Numbered from the stretch's first letter, positions 16,494 through 25,353 are shown. The stretch is DNA of 64,000 nt from Rubrivivax sp. (GCA_020852865.1 JADYZZ010000053.1:22359-86358), one strand, 5' to 3'. The notes: generated by a model not told the origin, from the letters alone. A program made the numbers and translations.

Positions 16494-18779
16494 ATGACCA
16501 CAGAGCGAATCGTCGGCAAGGGCGTCGAGAGGGTCGATGCGCGCACGAAGGTGACGGGGCAGACCCTCTACGCGAGCGACATCCGGATGCCCGGCATGCA
16601 TTTCGGGAAGATCCTGTTCTCGCCCCATCCCAGGGCGCGCGTGGCGGCGATCGACACGCGTGCGGCGGCGGCGCTTCCCGGCGTGCGCCGGGTCATCACG
16701 GCGCAGGATCTGCCCGGGACCAACCGCTACGGCTACGAAGTGGCTCATCGTCCCGTGCTGGTCGCGGTCGGCGACGAGATCCGCTACGTCGGTGATGCGG
16801 TCGCGATGGTCGTGGCCGAAAGCGAGGAGATCGCCGCGCAGGCGGCTGCCGCGGTGTCGGTGTCGTACGAGGTGCTGCCGCCGCTCACCTCTGCGGCCCA
16901 GGCCATGGCCCCGGGGGCCTACCTGATTCACGCCGACGCCCCGGGGAACCGGTGCATGCTCAAGCAGTTCGCGAGGGGCGACGTCGACGCGGCTTTCCGC
17001 GCGGCGGAAGTCGTCGTCGAAGGAACCTACTGCACGCCGCGGCAGGAGCAGGCCTTTCTCGAGCCGGAGGCCGGCGTCGCCTACCAGGATCCCCTGGGGG
17101 TGCTGCACGTGATGTCTTGTCTGCAGGATCCCTACGGCGTGGCCGAAGACATCCACATCGCCTTGGGCGTTCCGAGGTCGAAGATCCACATCAAGGGGAC
17201 GCCGGTCGGCGGCGGCTTCGGCGGGAAGCTGAACACGACGATTCAGGTCCATCTGGCGGCCATGGCCCTGCTGGCCGGCGTGCCGGTGATGCTGGTACTC
17301 GAACGCGAGGAGTCCTTCGCCTTCCACCCCAAGCGCCATCCCGCTGAAATCCACCTGCGCATCGGCACCGACCGCAACGGCGTGATCCAGGCGTTCGAAG
17401 GCCGGGTGATCGCGGACGCCGGCCCCTACTCAGGGCGGACGCCCGAGGTCGTGGGCCTGCTGATGTCTGCCCTGGTGGGCCCCTACAGGCTTGCGAACGT
17501 CAGGACACGTGCCGAAGCCATCTACACGAACAACCTCGATTCGGGCGCGTTCCGCGGGTTCGGGGCGCCCCAGGCCGCGATTGCGCGCGAATGCCTGCTC
17601 GACCGCCTGGCGCGCACCCTCGAGATGGATCCGCTCGAGTTGCGGCGCCGGAACTTCCTGACTGCCGACGATTCGCCGGCCAGTGCGATGCTGGGCGACA
17701 GCCCGGTCAGCATCGACAAGCTCGTTCAGCGCATCCTGGAGAAGATCGGACCCAGGCCGAGCCAGCCCGAGGATTCGACGAAGCGGATCGGCCGCAGCAT
17801 CTGCTTCGACATGCCGGTGTTCGACGTGGGCGCGATACCGGTTCTCGGCAAGTCGGGTGTCGGCGCCGCCGTCGAGGTGCAGGCCGACGGCAGCGTCTCC
17901 GTCTACGCCGGCGGAACCGAGTTGGGGCAGGGCATCTCTACGGTCCTGGCGCAGATTGCCGCCGAGGGTTTCGGCCTGTCGATGGCGTCCATCCAGGTCG
18001 AGATGAGCGATACATCGACTTGCCCGCGAGCCGGCAGAACCTCCGCGTCCCGGCTGAGTTTCGGACTGGGCAACGCGGTCTTGCGTGCCGTGGAGCCCGT
18101 GCGGGCGACGATTGCCGCGCGTGCCGCCAGGATGCTCGAGGTGCCGTCGGAGGAACTGATTTTCGAGGGCGGCAGGATTCGCGCCAAAGCCGACGCCGGG
18201 AAGTCGCTGGCTTTCGCCGACGTCGCCAAGGCCTGTTCGGACGTGGGCGACAAGCTGCGCGAGGAAGGCTGGTTCCGCGCCTCGGAGGGCCGCTACATGT
18301 ACGGCCACACGTTCATGGCGGCTGCGGCCGACGTCGAGGTCGACCTCGACACCGGCGAGACGCGGGTGCTCAAGATCGTCAACGTGCTCGATATGGGCCG
18401 GGTGCTCAATCCCGTCATGGCCTACGGCCAGATCTATGGCGGCGCAATCCAGGCGTTGGGGTATGCGCTGATGGAGGACATGACCACCGTGGACGGCTTG
18501 CCGACGAGCCCGTCGTTCGCTCAGTACATGATCCCCACCGCGCTCGACATCCCGGTGGAATTCGTTTCGGATGCCATCGAGACCCCGTACGCGTCCGGGC
18601 CCTTCGGTGCCAAGGGGATCGGCGAAGCGGCGCTCAATTGCACGACTCCGACCTTGCTCAATGCGGTTGCCGACGCCTTGGGTACCGAGGTGGCGGGCAT
18701 CCCGATTACGCAGGAGCAGGTCCTGAGCGCGTTGCGCGAGCACCGGCATTGCCGCGACACCATGGAGGAAGTCGCCTAG
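16494..18779 (+). CDS. Molybdenum hydroxylase large subunit (xanthine oxidase family)
   Basis: A 761-residue molybdopterin-cytosine-dinucleotide-type large subunit. Motifs in order: KVTGQTLYASDI, VGGGFGGK (about 240), SGAFRGFGAPQ (about 345), the cofactor loop GGTELGQGISTVLAQIAAEG (about 475) and the catalytic Glu in GPFGAKGIGEAAL (about 710). The form I CO dehydrogenase signature with its catalytic Cys (AYRCSFR) is absent, so this is not CODH. Such enzymes hydroxylate N-heteroaromatics (nicotinate, quinoline, isoquinoline type) or aldehydes with water-derived oxygen. AACGGAGG lies ahead of the ATG. No XdhC/CoxF-type maturation gene follows; a rhodanese does. Confidence 0.9.
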   Translation: MTTERIVGKGVERVDARTKVTGQTLYASDIRMPGMHFGKILFSPHPRARVAAIDTRAAAALPGVRRVITAQDLPGTNRYGYEVAHRPVLVAVGDEIRYVGDAVAMVVAESEEIAAQAAAAVSVSYEVLPPLTSAAQAMAPGAYLIHADAPGNRCMLKQFARGDVDAAFRAAEVVVEGTYCTPRQEQAFLEPEAGVAYQDPLGVLHVMSCLQDPYGVAEDIHIALGVPRSKIHIKGTPVGGGFGGKLNTTIQVHLAAMALLAGVPVMLVLEREESFAFHPKRHPAEIHLRIGTDRNGVIQAFEGRVIADAGPYSGRTPEVVGLLMSALVGPYRLANVRTRAEAIYTNNLDSGAFRGFGAPQAAIARECLLDRLARTLEMDPLELRRRNFLTADDSPASAMLGDSPVSIDKLVQRILEKIGPRPSQPEDSTKRIGRSICFDMPVFDVGAIPVLGKSGVGAAVEVQADGSVSVYAGGTELGQGISTVLAQIAAEGFGLSMASIQVEMSDTSTCPRAGRTSASRLSFGLGNAVLRAVEPVRATIAARAARMLEVPSEELIFEGGRIRAKADAGKSLAFADVAKACSDVGDKLREEGWFRASEGRYMYGHTFMAAAADVEVDLDTGETRVLKIVNVLDMGRVLNPVMAYGQIYGGAIQALGYALMEDMTTVDGLPTSPSFAQYMIPTALDIPVEFVSDAIETPYASGPFGAKGIGEAALNCTTPTLLNAVADALGTEVAGIPITQEQVLSALREHRHCRDTMEEVA

Positions 18780-18911
18780 GAGCGGCGGCCGCGCTGTGCC
18801 TGGCGCGGCGGCCCTGACGCCGCGTCGAAGCAACCCGCACCGAGCGGGCTGCCTGGAGAACGAGCCGTTGCGGGGCCCTGCCGCCGTGGGCGGACTGCCG
18901 CGAGAAGTCAT

Positions 18912-19739
18912 ATGAAGGATTACGCGCTTCCCATCCTGATCGCCCCAGACGAGCTGCGCAGCCTCGTTGGCAGCGCGGGCGTGCAGTTGATCGACTGCCG
19001 TCCGACGGAGGCCTACGTCGCCGGCCATCTTCCCGGCGCCCTGCATGCCGATCTCTACGGGCTCAACCTGTGCGACTCCGATCCGGCGCCCCTGCGGGCC
19101 TTCCTGTGGATGATCGCCTACCTGTTCGGCATCAAGGGAATCGACCCGGCGCAGACGGTCGTTCTCTACGACGACACCACCGACTGGCGCGTCGCGCGGA
19201 CCTGGTGGTTGCTCGACTGCTTCGGACATCCTCGCGCGCGCATCCTGAACGGCGGCCTGCGCGCCTGGGCCAGCGCGGGGCTGCCGCTGTCCGCCGAGCC
19301 TGTCGCGCCCGTGCGCACGAACTTCGCGCTGCAACCGCAGGCCGATCGACTGGCGTCGTACCGCGAGGTCCTTGCCGGCCTCGGCCAGCCCGGGACGCGG
19401 ATCCTCGACGTGCGAACGCGACTCGAGCACCTGGGGCAGGATATCCAGGCCGCGCGCGGCGGCTCGATCCCCGGCGCGATCTGGATCGACTATCTCGAGA
19501 ATCTGGACGAACAAGGCGCCTTCAAGCCTGCGCACGTGCTCGCGCCCATCTACGAGGCCGCGGGGATCCGTCCGCAGTCCGAGGTCATCACCTACTGCCA
19601 GGGCGGCTACCGAGGCGCGCATACCTATCTCGCGCTCCGGCTCCTGGGGTATGCGCGGGTCCGCAATTACATTGGTGCTTGGAAGGAATGGGGCGATCGA
19701 CTCGATCTGCCGATTGACGTGTTTCCCGAAGGGGCCTGA
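18912..19739 (+). CDS. Two-domain rhodanese-type sulfurtransferase
   Basis: A 275-residue tandem rhodanese protein, the normal length for thiosulfate or 3-mercaptopyruvate sulfurtransferases. The N-terminal domain (about 10-130) is inactive-type, with Asp in the loop YDDTTDWRVAR. The C-terminal domain (about 145-270) carries the persulfide Cys in TYCQGGYRGAH. The loop CQGGYRG differs from the usual CRKGVT/CGSGVT, so the sulfur donor may be unusual. Placed 132 bp after the molybdenum subunit, it could donate the terminal sulfido ligand, or process sulfur from the substrate; both are inference. Confidence 0.85.
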   Translation: MKDYALPILIAPDELRSLVGSAGVQLIDCRPTEAYVAGHLPGALHADLYGLNLCDSDPAPLRAFLWMIAYLFGIKGIDPAQTVVLYDDTTDWRVARTWWLLDCFGHPRARILNGGLRAWASAGLPLSAEPVAPVRTNFALQPQADRLASYREVLAGLGQPGTRILDVRTRLEHLGQDIQAARGGSIPGAIWIDYLENLDEQGAFKPAHVLAPIYEAAGIRPQSEVITYCQGGYRGAHTYLALRLLGYARVRNYIGAWKEWGDRLDLPIDVFPEGA

Positions 19740-19778
19740 ACCGGGGCCGCCGTTCATCACTAGCCGAGGAGTTCAATC

Positions 19779-20558
19779 ATGTTCACGATCACGCCCATGG
19801 TGGTGGCCAAAGGGCCGCAACGCGAGAAGAGCCGCTTCACCTACATGCATGGATGCGGCGAGAAAGTCGACATCCCCTACACGACCTGGCTGATCCAGGG
19901 ACGCGGTCTCAACGCGCTGGTCGATACCGGATGCAGCGCCGAGGACTACCGCACGCATATCTGCCGGAGCGGCCCCTTGATGTACGCCGGCGAGAAGTTC
20001 GCCGACGTGGAGGAGATCAAGCCGCTGGCCGAGCACCTGAAGGAGCGCGGTCTGACCTACGACGACATCGACCTGGTGCTGCAGACGCACGTGGACTGGG
20101 ACCACTGCATGAACACGCGGCACTTCACGAAGTCGAAGATCCTCGTGCAGCGCAACGAGTGGGCCAAGCTGCCGATCCACCCGCTCTTCAAGGGGACCTA
20201 CGCGCCGGACTACATCTACGAGGAGATCTCCAAGCGCGATCTTCAGCTGCTCGACGGCGACTACCACGTCACGACGGGGCTGGACTTGATTTACACGCCG
20301 GGCCACAGCCCCGGCGGCCAGTCGGTGGTCGTCGACACGAAGGATGGCCGCTACGTGATCGCCGGCATGTGCACGATCCGCGAGAACTTCTTCCCGCCCG
20401 AGGAAACGAAGAGGGCTACCGGTTTGCCGGTGATCCCGACCGGCTCGCACATGGACCCGATCCAGGTCTACGAGAGCATGATCCGAATCACGCAGGCGGG
20501 TGATCACGTGTTGCCCTTCCACGACCACGCCAACTTCACCATGGGAACGCTCGGTTGA
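19779..20558 (+). CDS. Metallo-beta-lactamase-fold protein with altered metal motif
   Basis: A 259-residue protein of the lactonase-like branch of the metallo-beta-lactamase fold. The usual HxHxDH motif reads HVDWDH (104-109), so the second His is Asp106. Other ligands are His176 in TPGHSPGGQ and probably His248 or His250 in FHDHANF. The bridging Asp expected about 22 residues after His176 is not seen; the region is VIAGMCTIRENF. Either the metal site is rearranged or only one metal binds. It may hydrolyse a lactone or thioester of the pathway. Start chosen at an ATG preceded by GAGGAG. Confidence 0.75.
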   Translation: MFTITPMVVAKGPQREKSRFTYMHGCGEKVDIPYTTWLIQGRGLNALVDTGCSAEDYRTHICRSGPLMYAGEKFADVEEIKPLAEHLKERGLTYDDIDLVLQTHVDWDHCMNTRHFTKSKILVQRNEWAKLPIHPLFKGTYAPDYIYEEISKRDLQLLDGDYHVTTGLDLIYTPGHSPGGQSVVVDTKDGRYVIAGMCTIRENFFPPEETKRATGLPVIPTGSHMDPIQVYESMIRITQAGDHVLPFHDHANFTMGTLG

Positions 20559-20757
20559 TCCTGCGGCGGGGCAGGATCCCGCGGTCGATGGATGTCGGGT
20601 CAGGGCTGCCCTGGGACGCGCTCGGCGCGCGCGCCTGCGGTGCAGGCCGTCGGGCGCGCCGCTTGCCCACCCGCCGCATGGAGCCGCGCGTCGGCGCCGG
20701 CATGCGCGCGGTCGGCGGGGCCGAAATGAAATCTTGGAAAGGCGTCGTTGGCGATTC

Positions 20758-21672
20758 ATGAATACGAGTGCCGTTATCAGAAGCCCGGTCGAGGTCCGCT
20801 TCCCCCTGGATCTGGCGCCGCGCCTGGCGCCGATCCAGAGCCTGTATCAGGAGGCCAAGCTCGGCACCTGGTCACCCGACGAGGACATCGCTTGGGGCGC
20901 CTTCGATCCTGCCTCGTCGACAACGGCCCAGCGCGACGCGGCGTGCGCGGTCTGGAGCAGACGGACCTGGCTCGAGTACACGGGGATCGCCGAGACGCCT
21001 GCGTTGCTGCTGCGCTTTTGCCTGGAGCGCGCCCGCGAAGTCGATCCCAAGTACTTCCTCACCGTGCGCAATACCGAGGAAGCGATGCTGGTCGAGTGCT
21101 TCGAGCGTTACGCGGGGCTGCTCGGATCCGGCCCGGCGCGACCGGTCGATCCCGCCTGGGAGGCCGTGATCAACCGCGGCCTCTATCGCGATGCACTGAA
21201 TGCCGACGTGGATCTGGATGCGTACGTCGCGGTTCATTGCGCGATCGAGGACGGATTCGAACTGGAGCTGTTTCGCGCCTACCAGGCCAATGCCGCCGAG
21301 CCGGTGGCGCGCCGGATCCTCGACCGCAGCGTTCGCGTCAAGACGCGCCATGCCGCCTTCGGCTGGCATTATCTCGAGGGCCGCGCGGCCCGCTTCGACC
21401 CGCGTCGGCGCGCCGCGCTCGCCGACGCTGCCGCAGCGTGGCTGCAGGACGTGGCATTCGCCGGCTATCACGTTCCCTCGCTCGCGACCTCGATCGACAG
21501 CGCAGGCCTCCAGGAGGCGCAGGCGCTCGCTGCCGCGGGGGGATTGGGCGCGGCGACGGCCGCCGCCGAGGAGCAGATCCTGCGCGAATACCTGGCTGGC
21601 GTGCGCCCGCGCCTGCGTGCTCTGGGCCTGGATCTGCCGCAGCGGCCGCACGCGCGCCTGGGGCTGGTCTGA
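20758..21672 (+). CDS. Ferritin-like diiron protein A, ligand-degenerate paralogue
   Basis: A 304-residue helical protein, clearly paralogous to the next gene (shared FPL[DE]L, WSRR-x-W-x-EY, E[ST]PAL, RH-x-AFGW). Compared with protein B it keeps acidic ligands at about Glu73, Glu108 and Glu164 and His198, but has Leu111 where B has His114 (second helix ExxH) and Lys195 where B has Glu198 (fourth helix ExxH). It probably cannot hold a normal diiron centre and may be a structural or regulatory partner of B. Start at ATG 20758, with GGAAAGG upstream, not the long track start at 20500. No family with a known reaction was recognised. Confidence 0.75.
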   Translation: MNTSAVIRSPVEVRFPLDLAPRLAPIQSLYQEAKLGTWSPDEDIAWGAFDPASSTTAQRDAACAVWSRRTWLEYTGIAETPALLLRFCLERAREVDPKYFLTVRNTEEAMLVECFERYAGLLGSGPARPVDPAWEAVINRGLYRDALNADVDLDAYVAVHCAIEDGFELELFRAYQANAAEPVARRILDRSVRVKTRHAAFGWHYLEGRAARFDPRRRAALADAAAAWLQDVAFAGYHVPSLATSIDSAGLQEAQALAAAGGLGAATAAAEEQILREYLAGVRPRLRALGLDLPQRPHARLGLV

Positions 21673-21740
21673 GACGCGCGCGGAGCGGCACGAGCCGAAG
21701 CGCGCTGGCACGAAGTGAATCGATCGATCGGAGGTCGCGG

Positions 21741-22670
21741 ATGAGCGCAGTGATGGACTCCTACAGAAGCATTCTGGACCAACCGGAGAGCCGTTTTCCG
21801 CTCGAACTCGGGACGCGCAATCCGAAGATCAGGAAGCTGTTCCACGCCTCGCTGACGAGCCAATGGAATCCGGTGACGGTGATCGACTGGGATGCGATCG
21901 ACCCGGCTGCGTATACCCCCGAGCAGCGCATGGCGCTGCGCACGCGCTGGAGTCGCCGGGCATGGGGAGAGTACGGCGCCATCTCGGAGAGTCCGGCGCT
22001 GCAGGTGCGCTTCTGCCACGATGCCGTCGACCCGGACGCACGGCTGTACTTCAGCATTCGCTCGCAGGAGGAGTCGCGCCATGCCGAGATCAGTTATCTC
22101 CTCGCGGAGAAATTCGGCGGCTACATCGATGCCCCGGCCGCCGACTACGAGAACTCGGTCTCGACCCATGGAGTGCGGCGCCTTGCGCTGGACCTGGACG
22201 TGCCGGTCGAATGCACCGTCGCGGCATTGGTGTGCGCGGCCGAGCAGGTGATCTTCAACCTGTTCAAGCATGTCGCCGAGATCACGACCCAGCCCGCGAT
22301 TCGCAAGACCTACCAGCTGATTCTTCGCGACGAAGCCAGGCACTGTGCCTTCGGCTGGTATTTCGTGGCGAGCCGGCTGCCCGGGCTCGGAGCGCAGGGG
22401 CGCCGGCGCATACGCGATGCGGTGGCCAAGATGGTCCAGGAAGTCGAGCTCAACGGCTATCAGATTGCATGGCTGGCGCCTGAAAGCGAGGCCTCGCGTG
22501 CCCAGATCGAGTCCGATCGGATCCTCTGGGAGGCGGGGCTGGGCGCCAGTGTCGAAGAGCTCGAGAAGCCGGTATTCGTGTCTTCGCTTCGCGACATTCG
22601 CGGGCGCATGAAGCGTGAATGGGACATCGAGCTGCCGGTCTTCCACCACCCGAAGACCGGAGACATCTGA
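21741..22670 (+). CDS. Ferritin-like diiron protein B, complete ligand set
   Basis: A 309-residue ferritin-like protein with a full set of candidate diiron ligands: Glu77 (WGEYG), Glu111 and His114 (EESRH), Glu168 (AAEQV), Glu198 and His201 (DEARHCAFGW). The repeated ExxH and single Glu layout is that of diiron oxygenases and oxidases, including N-oxygenases and bacterial multicomponent monooxygenases. It is likely to activate O2 in the pathway, perhaps with protein A. No reductase gene is next to it. GGAGG lies 6 nt before the ATG at 21741, 68 bp after gene A. Confidence 0.78.
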   Translation: MSAVMDSYRSILDQPESRFPLELGTRNPKIRKLFHASLTSQWNPVTVIDWDAIDPAAYTPEQRMALRTRWSRRAWGEYGAISESPALQVRFCHDAVDPDARLYFSIRSQEESRHAEISYLLAEKFGGYIDAPAADYENSVSTHGVRRLALDLDVPVECTVAALVCAAEQVIFNLFKHVAEITTQPAIRKTYQLILRDEARHCAFGWYFVASRLPGLGAQGRRRIRDAVAKMVQEVELNGYQIAWLAPESEASRAQIESDRILWEAGLGASVEELEKPVFVSSLRDIRGRMKREWDIELPVFHHPKTGDI

Positions 22671-22791
22671 GCCGGACACGCCGCAGCGGGCATGCCGAAG
22701 CCGGCGTGCCGGACGCCCGGCCCGACATGGGGCGCGCGTCACGCACGCACCGCAGCGCGGCTCGGAGCCGGATCGTTTCAGGAGAAACCGT

Positions 22792-23775
22792 ATGAGGGCA
22801 TTACTGAGATCGCTTGCGGTGCTGGGCCTGCTCGGTCTGACAGCGGGCACGGGCCAGGCGAGCGAGGCAGCGGCGTCGTATCCGACGCGACCGCTCCAGC
22901 TCGTCGTTCCCTATCCTCCGGGCGGCTCGGCCGATGTGCTGGCGCGGACATTGGGCGATTACCTCGGCCGGGCGTTGAAGCAATCGGTCGTTGTTTCCAA
23001 CAAGCCCGGTGCGGGAACCGCAATCGGCGCCAGGGCAGTTGCGCAGAGCCCGGCCGACGGGTACACGCTGATGATCGGGACGGTCAGCTCGCACGCCATG
23101 AATCCGGCGCTGGCGCGCAATATCGGTTACGACCCGGTGAAGGATTTCACCGCCGTCGCGCCGCTGGCGACGATCCCGTTCGTTCTTCTCGCCCATCCCA
23201 AGCTGGAGCTGCGCTCGATGGCGGAATTGATCGACCTGGCGCGCAAGCAGCCCGGCAAGATCAACTTCTCCTCGGCAGGAAACGGCACATCGAATCATCT
23301 GGCCGGCGAGATGCTCAATGCGGCGGCCAAACTGCGGCTCGTCCACATCCCGTACAAGGGCAGTGCGCCGGCCCTGAACGCGCTGCTGGGCGGCGAAGTC
23401 GGGTTGATGTTCGACCTGATCGTGACGGCGGCGCCGCAGGTCAAGGCCGGCCGGGCGAACGCTCTGGTCATCACCACGAAGCGCAGGTCGCCGCTGCTGC
23501 CCGAAGTGCCTACGGTCGACGAGGTCGGGCTGCCTGCGCTCGAACTGAGTGCCTGGTTCGGGCTGTTCGCGCCGAGCGGGCTGCCTGGCGATCTGAAGGA
23601 GATCCTCGCGCGCGAGACCACCCGGATCGTCGCCTCGGCCGAATTCCAGGAGCGCCTGCGCAGCCTCGGTGCGATGAGCATGGATGTCACCGCAGCGCAG
23701 TTCCCGGGATACGTCGCCGCCGAGCGCGACCGCTGGGCCCAGGTGATCAAGGCCTCGGGCATCGAGCCGGAATGA
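22792..23775 (+). CDS. Bug/TctC-family periplasmic solute-binding protein
   Basis: A 327-residue extracytoplasmic binding protein with a signal peptide (LLRSLAVLGLLGLTAGTGQAS). The mature N-terminus YPTRPLQLVVPYPPGGSADVLAR is the hallmark of the Bug family of tripartite tricarboxylate transport. Family proteins bind carboxylates and related acids. The membrane partners TctA and TctB are not in the window, so this is an orphan, as is common in Burkholderiales. The ATG at 22792 follows AGGAGAAACCGT. Its third type of binding protein in the island points to a carboxylate form of substrate or intermediate. Confidence 0.9.
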   Translation: MRALLRSLAVLGLLGLTAGTGQASEAAASYPTRPLQLVVPYPPGGSADVLARTLGDYLGRALKQSVVVSNKPGAGTAIGARAVAQSPADGYTLMIGTVSSHAMNPALARNIGYDPVKDFTAVAPLATIPFVLLAHPKLELRSMAELIDLARKQPGKINFSSAGNGTSNHLAGEMLNAAAKLRLVHIPYKGSAPALNALLGGEVGLMFDLIVTAAPQVKAGRANALVITTKRRSPLLPEVPTVDEVGLPALELSAWFGLFAPSGLPGDLKEILARETTRIVASAEFQERLRSLGAMSMDVTAAQFPGYVAAERDRWAQVIKASGIEPE

Positions 23776-23793
23776 GCGGGGAGGGACGCGACG

Positions 23794-25221
23794 ATGGCAA
23801 AGGACCTGCGCTCTTTCATCGACGGGCTGCGCGCGAGCCGGTCGGCCGACCTGGTGGAGATCGAACGGGAAATCCCGCGCGATCTGTTCATGACCCTGAT
23901 TCAGGAGAAGCTCGCGAAGGAGGGGCGCTATCCGGCTGTCCTCTTCCGCAATGTCGCCGGGCACGGCTGGCCGGTCGTGACCGGCCTGTTCTCGAGCTAC
24001 AGCCTGTTGGCGCGCATGCTGGAAGTTGACCCGACAGACAAGAAGCGCGTGCTTTCGGAGTACATGCGACGTGAGGCCGGTCCGATCGCGCCCATTGCGT
24101 TCACCGGAACGACGGCACCGGTGCATGAAATCGTGATGACCGGCGATGACATCGATCTCGATCGGCTGCCCGTACAGAAGCACTGCGCCGGTGACTCCGG
24201 CCGGTACATCACCATCGGATGCATGATCTGCCGCGATCCGGTGAGCGGAGTCGCCAACGTCGGCACCTATCGGCACGAGCTCAAGGGGCGGACACGCATG
24301 GGGTGCATGATGAATCCGGTGCAGCATGCCGCCACGATCCGCAACCGGCACCACGGTGCCGGCAAGGCGATGGAGGTGGCCGTGTTCATCGGGCATCACC
24401 CCGCCTATCACGTCGGCGCCGCTTCGCGGGGCCCGCTCGAGCACGACGAACTCGCAGTGACGGGCGGGCTGCTGGGCGAGGCCGTCGAACTCGTGGCCTG
24501 CAAGACCGTCGACCTGAAGGTCCCTGCGCATGCGGAAGTGGTGATCGAAGGGCGGATCGCCCCTGATTCGTTCGAGAACGATGGCCCGTTCGCCGAATAT
24601 GCGGGCTATTACGGCGCGCCCATGAAGGTGCCCGTCATCGAGGTCACGGCGATCACGCATCGCAGGCAGCCCATCTGGCACGATCTGTTCCCGTCGTTCC
24701 GCGAACATACGCAGGTGGGCGTGCTGGGGCGCGAGGCGCAGTTGTTCCGGCGCGTTCGCGAGATCGTCCCGACGCTGGACGCCATCCATTTGCCGCCCTC
24801 GGGCGCCAATTTCTGGCACTGCTACGTCTCGCTGCGCAAGCGCGTGCAGGGCGAGGGGAAGCTGGCGGGCCTGGCCGTGCTCGGGTCGAACTACGACGTC
24901 AAGCACGTCATCGTCGTCGACGACGACATCGACATCTACGACGACCAGGAGGTGCTCTGGGCGGTTGCCACGCGTGTGCAGGCAGACGCGGATTGCTCGA
25001 TCGTCACGAACAGCTTCGGCGCGCATCTGGATCCGACCGCCTACGGCGAAACGCGCAGCGAACGCGGCCCCATGACCACCAAGGTGATCGTCGACACGAC
25101 GCGCCCGCTGAACCGGGAGTTCGCGCAGCGTGTGCGGCCCGCGGCGCAGCTGTGGGACGCCGTGAACCTGCGCGACTACCTCGGGCCCGGGGGCGCCGGC
25201 GCAGCAGACGGTAGGCCGTAG
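23794..25221 (+). CDS. UbiD-family (prenylated-FMN) decarboxylase
   Basis: A 475-residue UbiD-like enzyme. The prenyl-FMN binding region is visible (VANVGTYRHELKGRTRMG, catalytic-type Arg) and the acidic pair region reads FENDGPFAEYAGYYG. In most family members this is EGPFGE; here the first acid is Asp. Members reversibly decarboxylate aromatic, heteroaromatic or alpha,beta-unsaturated acids. No ubiX-type prenyltransferase is in the island, so the cofactor must come from elsewhere in the genome. Start at ATG 23794 after GAGGGACGCG, 18 bp behind the Bug gene. Confidence 0.87.
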   Translation: MAKDLRSFIDGLRASRSADLVEIEREIPRDLFMTLIQEKLAKEGRYPAVLFRNVAGHGWPVVTGLFSSYSLLARMLEVDPTDKKRVLSEYMRREAGPIAPIAFTGTTAPVHEIVMTGDDIDLDRLPVQKHCAGDSGRYITIGCMICRDPVSGVANVGTYRHELKGRTRMGCMMNPVQHAATIRNRHHGAGKAMEVAVFIGHHPAYHVGAASRGPLEHDELAVTGGLLGEAVELVACKTVDLKVPAHAEVVIEGRIAPDSFENDGPFAEYAGYYGAPMKVPVIEVTAITHRRQPIWHDLFPSFREHTQVGVLGREAQLFRRVREIVPTLDAIHLPPSGANFWHCYVSLRKRVQGEGKLAGLAVLGSNYDVKHVIVVDDDIDIYDDQEVLWAVATRVQADADCSIVTNSFGAHLDPTAYGETRSERGPMTTKVIVDTTRPLNREFAQRVRPAAQLWDAVNLRDYLGPGGAGAADGRP

Positions 25222-25353
25222 CCGGCGCGGGGCGACTCGCCCGGCGGTTGCCGCGAACCCAGACCGGGGGCGCGGGTCCGGTTCAGGCACAAGGACGACG
25301 CGGCGTCGCGCGGCTCTGTTCGACGCGCGACGGCAGGAAGCAGGCAGACGCTC

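Noticed and set aside
16494-18779. Aerobic CO dehydrogenase large subunit
   Set aside because: The catalytic Cys loop AYRCSFR is absent; the loop reads GAFRGFGAPQ.
19779-20558. Quorum-quenching N-acyl-homoserine lactonase
   Set aside because: Fold similarity only; two of the metal positions differ (Asp106 for His, no bridging Asp) and the context is catabolic.
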